Shown here: positions 59,273 through 64,000 of the stretch, piece after piece | How positions within the stretch are numbered: the first letter of the stretch is position 1 | Layout: each line of letters begins with the position of its first letter | Assembly: GCA_964566965.1 (NCBI GenBank) | Contig: CAZMKO010000002.1 | Span: 9,269 to 73,268, forward strand | Reading direction: 5' to 3' | DNA length: 64,000 nucleotides | Origin: Oleiagrimonas sp964566965 | GTDB taxonomy: Bacteria > Pseudomonadota > Gammaproteobacteria > Xanthomonadales > Rhodanobacteraceae | Program-made: the position numbers and the translations under genes | Notes under the pieces: model-generated | Seen by the model: the letters and a program-made list of their open reading frames with translations, nothing else | Told to the model about the DNA's origin: nothing | Database searches by the model: none

Positions 59273-60466
59273 ATGAAGAGATGGCATATCGTCTGCCTGG
59301 CTCTGGCCTGTCTGCCGGGACTGGTGTTGGCGCAGCAAAAACCCGTGCAGAACATCGATCCGGTGGCCAATCGGCCGTACCCGGTGTTCGACACCGCTCC
59401 GGCCATCACCATGCCGCCGCTGGTGATGGACGTGTCGGAAACCTCGGCTGTGATCATGTGGATGACCGACGCGCCGGCCGCTGCCCGTGTCCATTATGGC
59501 GAACACGACCTGGACAAGGTGGCGGTACCGCAGACCGACGGCCTGGTACCGGTGGACACATGGCACCGCGTGGTCATTGACGGCCTCAAGCCCGGGCACA
59601 CCTACCAGTACCGGGTCGAGTCCCGGCGCGTGGTCGAGGTGCGTCCCTACTGGCCCGAGATGGGCGGCACCGTGAACAGCGACGTGCACTGTTTCACGAC
59701 CCTGGATCGGAACAGGCACGAGGCGCGTTTTGCCTTTATCACGGACACCCACGAGGACGTGGGTCGGATTCAGGCGTTGATGGACATGATCGCCGCCAAG
59801 CCGGTGGATTTCGTCGTCGACGGCGGCGACATCGTCAACTACGCCGTCGACAAGAGCCAGCTGCGGCACAAGTTTTTCGGCCCCGTGTCGAAAGCGTTGA
59901 AAGGCGGCATCCCGCTGCTCTACGTGCGCGGCAACCACGAGGAACGGGGCGCGTTCGCGCGCGGCATGAACCCATATCTGCACGCACCGGAGGGCCGTTA
60001 CTACTACACGCGGGAGGCCGGTCCCGTGCATCTGGTCGTGGTCGATACCGGCGAGGACAAACCGGATGCGACCAACGTGTATGCCGGCCTGAACAACATG
60101 CGCGACTACAAGCGCCAGCAACGCGAATGGTTCACCCACGCCCTGCAGGCGAAGCGCGTGTCCACTGCGCCGTTCACCGTGATCCTCGGTCACCAGCCGC
60201 ATTGGGGCTGGTCGAACGGGCATCGCGACGAGTGGACGAAACTGGCCAACGCGGCCCACGTCGATCTTTTCATCGCCGGTCACGACCACCGCTTCGGCTT
60301 CATTCCGGCGGGCCGGCGCGGCAATGACTTCCCGATACTCATCGTGGGCCAGGACCAGGTGGCCCGCGTACAGGCGGATGCACAACACATCCAGGTCACC
60401 GTAACCGGGCGTGACGGCCAGGTCGTCAAGACCTTCGAGGTGAAGCGCCGGGACAAGGCGGGCTGA
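59273..60466 (+). CDS. Secreted purple acid phosphatase-like metallophosphoesterase
   Basis: The 397-aa protein has a signal peptide (RWHIVCLALACLPGLVLA, then QQ). A fibronectin III-like N-terminal domain (about 45-150) resembles purple acid phosphatases (MWMTDAPAAARVHYG). The metallophosphoesterase core follows: FITDTHED (DxH), VDGGDIVNY (GD), YVRGNHEERG (GNHE), GHQPHWGW and IAGHDHRFGF (GHxH). It lacks a clear GDxxY purple Tyr spacing, so iron type is uncertain. It may remove phosphate from glycans or sugar phosphates outside the cell. Confidence 0.85.
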   Translation: MKRWHIVCLALACLPGLVLAQQKPVQNIDPVANRPYPVFDTAPAITMPPLVMDVSETSAVIMWMTDAPAAARVHYGEHDLDKVAVPQTDGLVPVDTWHRVVIDGLKPGHTYQYRVESRRVVEVRPYWPEMGGTVNSDVHCFTTLDRNRHEARFAFITDTHEDVGRIQALMDMIAAKPVDFVVDGGDIVNYAVDKSQLRHKFFGPVSKALKGGIPLLYVRGNHEERGAFARGMNPYLHAPEGRYYYTREAGPVHLVVVDTGEDKPDATNVYAGLNNMRDYKRQQREWFTHALQAKRVSTAPFTVILGHQPHWGWSNGHRDEWTKLANAAHVDLFIAGHDHRFGFIPAGRRGNDFPILIVGQDQVARVQADAQHIQVTVTGRDGQVVKTFEVKRRDKAG

Positions 60467-60509
60467 CGGCCTGGGTACGGTACATCTGGAATTTCCCGAA
60501 TTCCCTTGC

Positions 60510-60654
60510 TTGTAGGAGGGGCTTCAGCCCTGATGGCACGGGTGGGCGAGGAACCTTGGCAAGTGCGGACCAATCGCGGCTGAAGCCGCTCCTACAAGGA
60601 CTTGCAGGGAAGTTCATGACACCCTTGTGGGAGCGGCCCATGGCCGCGATGGCC
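60510..60654. repeat. REP cluster (three units)
   Basis: Unit 1 (60510-60535) reads TTGTAGGAGGGGCTTCAGCC. Unit 2 (60570-60597) is inverted and ends GAAGCCGCTCCTACAA. Unit 3 (60625-60654) reads TTGTGGGAGCGGCCCATGGC. Units 1 and 2 form a REPIN-like inverted pair. The cluster fills the gap between the metallophosphatase gene and the convergent carboxylase beta gene and may act as 3' structure for both. Confidence 0.88.
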
Positions 60655-60661
60655 GATCCGG

Positions 60662-62269
60662 TCACATCCGGAACACCCCGTAGCGCTGCGGCTCGATCGG
60701 TGCGTTCATCGAGGCCGATATGGCCAGCCCGAGCACGCGGCGGGTGTCGGCCGGGTCGATGATGCCGTCGTCCCACAGCCGGGCACTGGCGTAATAGGGG
60801 TGGCCCTGGCGTTCGTACTGATCGCGGATGGGCGCCTTGAACTGTTCTTCCTCGTCGGCCGACCAGCTGTCGCCGCGCTTCTCGATGCCGTCGCGCTTGA
60901 CCGTGGCCAGCACGCTGGCGGCCTGCTCGCCGCCCATCACGCTGATGCGCGCGTTGGGCCACATCCACAGGAACCGCGCGCCGTAGGCGCGGCCGCACAT
61001 GGCGTAGTTGCCGGCACCGAAGCTGCCGCCGATGACCACGGTGAACTTGGGCACGTGCGAGCAGGCCACGGCGGTGACCATCTTGGCGCCGTCCTTGGCG
61101 ATGCCGGCCTGCTCGTATTTCTTGCCGACCATGAAGCCGGTGATGTTCTGCAGGAACACCAGCGGGATGTTGCGCTGGTTGCACAGTTCGATGAAGTGCG
61201 TGCCCTTGAGCGCGCTCTCGGCGAACAGGATGCCGTTGTTGGCGACGATGCCGACGGGATAACCATGGATACGCGCGAAGCCGGTGACCAGGGTCTTGCC
61301 ATAGCGCGCCTTGAACTCGTGGAACTCGGAACCGTCGACGATGCGCGCGATGACCTCGCGGATGTCGAACGGGCGCCGGGTATCGGCGGGGATCACGCCG
61401 TACAGTTCCTCCGGCGCGTGGCGCGGTTCCACGGGTTTGGCGAGCTGCAGCGGGACCTGCTTGACCCGGTTCAGTCGGGCCACGGCATCGCGGGCCAGCG
61501 CCAGCGCGTGGGCATCGTCTTCCGCGAAGTGATCGGCCACGCCGGAGATCGAGGTGTGCACGTCGGCACCGCCCAGGGATTCGGCATCGACCTCCTCGCC
61601 GGTAGCGGCTTTCACCAGCGGCGGGCCGCCGAGGAAGATGGTGCCCTGTTCGCGCACGATGATGGTCTCGTCGCTCATCGCCGGCACGTAGGCGCCGCCG
61701 GCGGTGCACGAGCCCATCACCACCGCGATCTGCGGGATGTTCAGCGCCGACATGCGGGCCTGGTTGTAGAAGATGCGCCCGAAATGCTCCTTGTCGGGGA
61801 ACACTTCGTCCTGCAAAGGCAGGAAGGCACCGCCCGAATCCACCAGGTAGATGCAGGGCAGGTGGTTTTCCAGCGCCACTTCCTGCGCGCGCAGGTGCTT
61901 TTTCACCGTCATCGGGAAGTAGGTGCCGCCCTTGACGGTGGCATCGTTGGCCACCACCAGGACTTCGTTGCCGTTGACGCGGCCGATGCCGGTGATGAGG
62001 CCGGCACCCGGGGCGGCGTCGTCGTACATGCCGTGCGCGGCCAAGCTGGACAGCTCCAGAAACGGCGAGCCGGGGTCGAGCAGGGCGCGGACACGCTCGC
62101 GTGGCAGCAACTTGCCGCGCTCGACATGCTTGCGGCGCGCGCGCTCGCTGCCGCCCGCCGCGGTGTGCTTCAGCGCCTCGCGCAGGTCGGCGACCAGTTC
62201 GCGCATGTGCGCGGCATTGGCGGCGAAATCATCGGCGCGGGGGTCAAGATGGCTGACGAGCTGGCTCAT
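60662..62269 (-). CDS. liuB: 3-methylcrotonyl-CoA carboxylase, carboxyltransferase (beta) subunit
   Basis: Transfers CO2 from carboxybiotin to 3-methylcrotonyl-CoA. The 535-aa protein has both crotonase-fold halves: CIYLVDSGGAFLPLQDEVFP, MGSCTAGGAYVPAMSDE and FLGGPPLVKAATGE in the first, with FLQNITGFMVGKKYEQAGI and GGSFGAGNYAMCGRAY in the second. It pairs with LiuD. It lies on the same strand as the other liu genes but 17.9 kb upstream of them, and REP units follow its stop directly. Confidence 0.94.
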   Translation of the reverse strand: MSQLVSHLDPRADDFAANAAHMRELVADLREALKHTAAGGSERARRKHVERGKLLPRERVRALLDPGSPFLELSSLAAHGMYDDAAPGAGLITGIGRVNGNEVLVVANDATVKGGTYFPMTVKKHLRAQEVALENHLPCIYLVDSGGAFLPLQDEVFPDKEHFGRIFYNQARMSALNIPQIAVVMGSCTAGGAYVPAMSDETIIVREQGTIFLGGPPLVKAATGEEVDAESLGGADVHTSISGVADHFAEDDAHALALARDAVARLNRVKQVPLQLAKPVEPRHAPEELYGVIPADTRRPFDIREVIARIVDGSEFHEFKARYGKTLVTGFARIHGYPVGIVANNGILFAESALKGTHFIELCNQRNIPLVFLQNITGFMVGKKYEQAGIAKDGAKMVTAVACSHVPKFTVVIGGSFGAGNYAMCGRAYGARFLWMWPNARISVMGGEQAASVLATVKRDGIEKRGDSWSADEEEQFKAPIRDQYERQGHPYYASARLWDDGIIDPADTRRVLGLAISASMNAPIEPQRYGVFRM

Positions 62270-62381
62270 GGCGTGCCTTCATGGGAAACGAAGCGCCCAT
62301 GATAGTCGCCCACGCCGATCGGTCCCAAACCGGTGTTCCGGTAGTGCGCCCGGCAGCGCCGTGGCCATGTGGTCGGTCGGC

Positions 62382-62612
62382 TCAGTAACCGGTGCCGGGG
62401 CTGGAAGAGGCCGTGGTCGGCGCGCTGGAAGCGGAATCAGTGGGCATGTCCTGGCGATCCGCCGGTGCCGGTGCGCTGTCGATGTCGTTGCCTGCCGATT
62501 TTGCGGGGGCCGGCAATTCGTTGCCGGGTGGCTGCTCGCCGTTGTTGGGCTGGTTGCAACCGGCCAGCAGGCCGGCGGCGAGGATGGCGCTGATGAAAAT
62601 GCTCGACTTCAT
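62382..62612 (-). CDS. Small lipoprotein (hypothetical)
   Basis: The 76-aa protein has a lipoprotein signal MKSSIFISAILAAGLLAGCN (lipobox LLAGC, Cys19). The mature part is disordered and rich in Pro, Ala, Ser, Asn and Asp, ending TASSSPGTGY. No family is recognised. It is separated by a terminator from the upstream lipoprotein gene. Confidence 0.7.
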   Translation of the reverse strand: MKSSIFISAILAAGLLAGCNQPNNGEQPPGNELPAPAKSAGNDIDSAPAPADRQDMPTDSASSAPTTASSSPGTGY

Positions 62613-62795
62613 GGTGTGTCCTCCACGTGCGTGGTGGTTCCGGGAAGCGCGGTGGCGTGCCATTCGGAACGTTTCCGGGCCCGTCCGGGACGTTCCTACT
62701 CTGCGCTTGCGTACTTGGCTTATCAAGCGCGCTTTGTCGTCCCGTTCAGTTGACGCTGCGGGAGCTTGCATGTGTTGGTGTCGCGAGGCGCACAA

Positions 62796-62825
62796 AAAAA
62801 CCGGCCGCATAAGCGGCCGGTTTTT
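62796..62825. terminator. Rho-independent terminator, bidirectional
   Basis: The 13-bp stem AAAAACCGGCCGC / GCGGCCGGTTTTT with loop ATAA lies 21 bp after the stop of the 147-aa lipoprotein gene. Both strands read a GC stem with A- or T-runs. Confidence 0.9.
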
Positions 62826-62845
62826 CGGAAACATCGAGACGCGGA

Positions 62846-63289
62846 TCAGTCGTTGCCGCCGTCGTCGCCGTTGGTGGCGTCGTTGTATTTGTCCTTCGCC
62901 TTGTTGCCGATTTCCTTGGCCTTGTCGGATGCGGACTTGGCGCCGCTCTTGATGGCATCGCCGGTGCTGCTGGCGGCATTCTTGGCGGAATCCTTGGCCT
63001 CGTCCCATTCGCTGGAGGCGGCATCGCCGGCGGAGGTTGCCTCGGCGGCGGCGGAATCGTCGGTGGCCGCGGAGTCGCCGTAGGCGTCGGTGGCCTGATC
63101 CTGGGCGTCCTGGGCTTCGTCGGTCGCCTGCTGCGCATCCTGAGCGGCCTGATCGGCCTGCTGCTGGGCTTGCTGTGCGTCCTGCTGGGCCTGCTGGGCC
63201 TGATCGGCGGTGTCATTCTGGGCGCCGTTGCTGCAGGCGGCCAGAATGGCAACCAGTGCACCGGCGAGAAGGGTACGCGTGAACTTCAT
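62846..63289 (-). CDS. Ala/Gln/Asp-rich helical lipoprotein
   Basis: The 147-aa protein has a lipoprotein signal MKFTRTLLAGALVAILAACS (Cys19). The mature part has two low-complexity helical stretches. The first is a Q/A/D-rich run with a heptad-like pattern (residues about 28-70). The second is a LEA-like run built on repeated 'AKDSAKNAA', 'SGAKSASDKAKEIGNKAKDK' units (about 95-135). Likely an envelope or stress lipoprotein; the function is unknown. A 17-bp palindrome lies 40 bp upstream. Confidence 0.78.
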   Translation of the reverse strand: MKFTRTLLAGALVAILAACSNGAQNDTADQAQQAQQDAQQAQQQADQAAQDAQQATDEAQDAQDQATDAYGDSAATDDSAAAEATSAGDAASSEWDEAKDSAKNAASSTGDAIKSGAKSASDKAKEIGNKAKDKYNDATNGDDGGND

Positions 63290-63328
63290 GCTGTTTTCTC
63301 CATGGGACCGTGAAATGCCTTGTTGGCG

Positions 63329-63345
63329 GCGCTAATTATTAGCGC
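63329..63345. promoter_or_regulatory. Perfect palindrome upstream of the helical lipoprotein gene
   Basis: GCGCTAAT-T-ATTAGCGC (8-1-8), 40 bp before the start at 63289. Its symmetry and AT-rich centre suit a dimeric regulator; the regulator is not known. Confidence 0.5.
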
Positions 63346-63561
63346 TTTCGCTTGCACAATGCCAGAACACGCTACCACGTCTTTCAGGGCACATTAAAGC
63401 GCGGGTTTCCGGAGCCAGTGCGGTTATGCAATGCAACCGCTGTTTGTCGTGGGCCGGGTTTTTCCATGGGGATGGCCGCGACGGTGATTGCCAAATTCGC
63501 AAGTTATTGATTTATTTCAAATATATATGGCGAAGACCGGTTTTTTCAGTAGTTCGCCCGA

Positions 63562-63589
63562 GGGGAGGCGATTCAATCATCGCCTCCCC
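63562..63589 (-). terminator. Stem-loop after the thiolase gene
   Basis: GGGGAGGCGAT and ATCGCCTCCCC form an 11-bp stem around TCAATC, 44 bp after the thiolase stop on the - strand. No T-run follows, so termination is likely but not certain. Confidence 0.55.
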
Positions 63590-63632
63590 CGGGTTGGTAC
63601 CGGAAGCGGACAGTGCGCACCGGGGGTGATTA

Positions 63633-64000
63633 TCAGTCGATGATTTCCACGGCCACGGCGGTTGCTTCACCGCCGCCGATGCACAGGGCCGCCACGCCGC
63701 GCTTGCCGCCACGCCGGCGCAGCGCGTGGATCAACGTCACCACGATGCGCGCGCCGCTGCAGCCGATGGGGTGGCCCAGTGCGCAGGCGCCACCGTTGAC
63801 GTTGACCTTGGCGTGATCCAGGCCCAGTTCCTCGATGGCGGCCATGGCCACCACGGCGAAGGCCTCGTTGATTTCGTACAGGTCCACCTCGGAGGCTTTC
63901 CAGCCGGCCTTGTCCAGCACGCTGGACATGGCACCCACCGGAGCCGTGGTGAACCATTCCGGTTCCTGGGAATGGGTGGCGTGGGCGACGATGCGCACCA
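63633..64000 (-). CDS. Acetyl-CoA acetyltransferase (thiolase), C-terminal part
   Basis: The window holds the last 122 or so codons. The thiolase C-terminal signatures are VDLYEINEAFAVVAMAAIEE, NVNGGACALGHPIGCSGARI (catalytic His) and AALCIGGGEATAVAVEI (catalytic Cys in the CxGGGxA loop). The start is beyond the window edge. It may serve acetoacetyl-CoA turnover after leucine degradation. Confidence 0.93.
   Translation of the reverse strand, partial: VRIVAHATHSQEPEWFTTAPVGAMSSVLDKAGWKASEVDLYEINEAFAVVAMAAIEELGLDHAKVNVNGGACALGHPIGCSGARIVVTLIHALRRRGGKRGVAALCIGGGEATAVAVEIID

Larger units (their letters stand above)
63290..63632. other. 343-bp intergenic region
   Basis: Holds the palindrome at 63329, an AT-rich stretch at 63498-63530 (TTATTGATTTATTTC, then ATATATATGG) that may be a promoter, and a GC stem-loop at 63562-63589. 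I see no convincing gene. Confidence 0.5.

Overview
The window is 64 kb of high-GC DNA from a gammaproteobacterium of the Xanthomonadales, most likely a Rhodanobacteraceae- or Xanthomonadaceae-type genome. That placement rests on gene content and order (dnaJ-dapB-carA-carB-greA, an ABC-F ATPase followed by a COG4255-type protein and recJ, prfB-lysS), on leucine degradation and kynurenine oxidation genes, on REP elements of the TGTGGGAGCGGC type and on a four-helix-bundle gene between carA and carB. It is inference from the sequence; no database search was run. One 100-N assembly gap (42289-42388) interrupts an enoyl-CoA hydratase gene.

Layout. 1-17.6 kb (+ strand) is core information and biosynthesis: the 3' part of dnaJ, dapB, a 2OG-Fe(II) oxygenase (- strand), carA, a four-helix-bundle gene framed by inverted heptamer arrays, carB, greA, an ABC-F ATPase carrying an in-frame REP doublet, a COG4255-like protein, recJ, a SpoIIAA-like protein, prfB with its programmed +1 frameshift, lysS and a tandem universal stress protein. 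17.6-29.8 kb is mixed: an aminotransferase, a 2-TM ion channel-like protein, a secreted PTP-like phosphatase, an LLM flavin oxidoreductase, tRNA-Ala(CGC), rnd, a membrane-anchored TPR/SUMF1 protein, two tandem structured repeats, a thiol dioxygenase, tRNA-Leu(CAA) and a MetX-family acyltransferase. 28.7-36.0 kb is a complete cytochrome c maturation operon, ccmABCDEFGHI, on the - strand. Upstream of it on the same strand lie a SMUG1-like uracil-DNA glycosylase, a DUF3293 protein, kmo, and leucine degradation genes (HMG-CoA lyase, methylcrotonyl-CoA carboxylase alpha subunit, a cupin, and the gapped enoyl-CoA hydratase).

43.0-60.5 kb is the accessory part. A Fur-box-preceded feoA-feoB plus a small Cys-rich partner is followed by a sugar locus built around an AgaS-type SIS isomerase. 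This has a DeoR regulator, an amidohydrolase and a class I aldolase on the - strand. Divergent from these are two paralogous secreted glycoside hydrolases, a 1003-aa TonB-dependent receptor, AgaS, two PfkB kinases and a secreted purple-acid-type metallophosphatase. Together they suggest release, outer-membrane uptake and tagatose-6-phosphate-type catabolism of a galactosamine or N-acetylgalactosamine glycan. A 20-bp element shared between the two divergent promoter regions is a candidate operator.

60.5-64 kb returns to leucine degradation (methylcrotonyl-CoA carboxylase beta subunit next to a REP cluster), two small lipoproteins and the 3' part of a thiolase. The beta subunit and the rest of the leucine genes are on the same strand in the usual liu order but are separated by the 18-kb Feo/sugar block.
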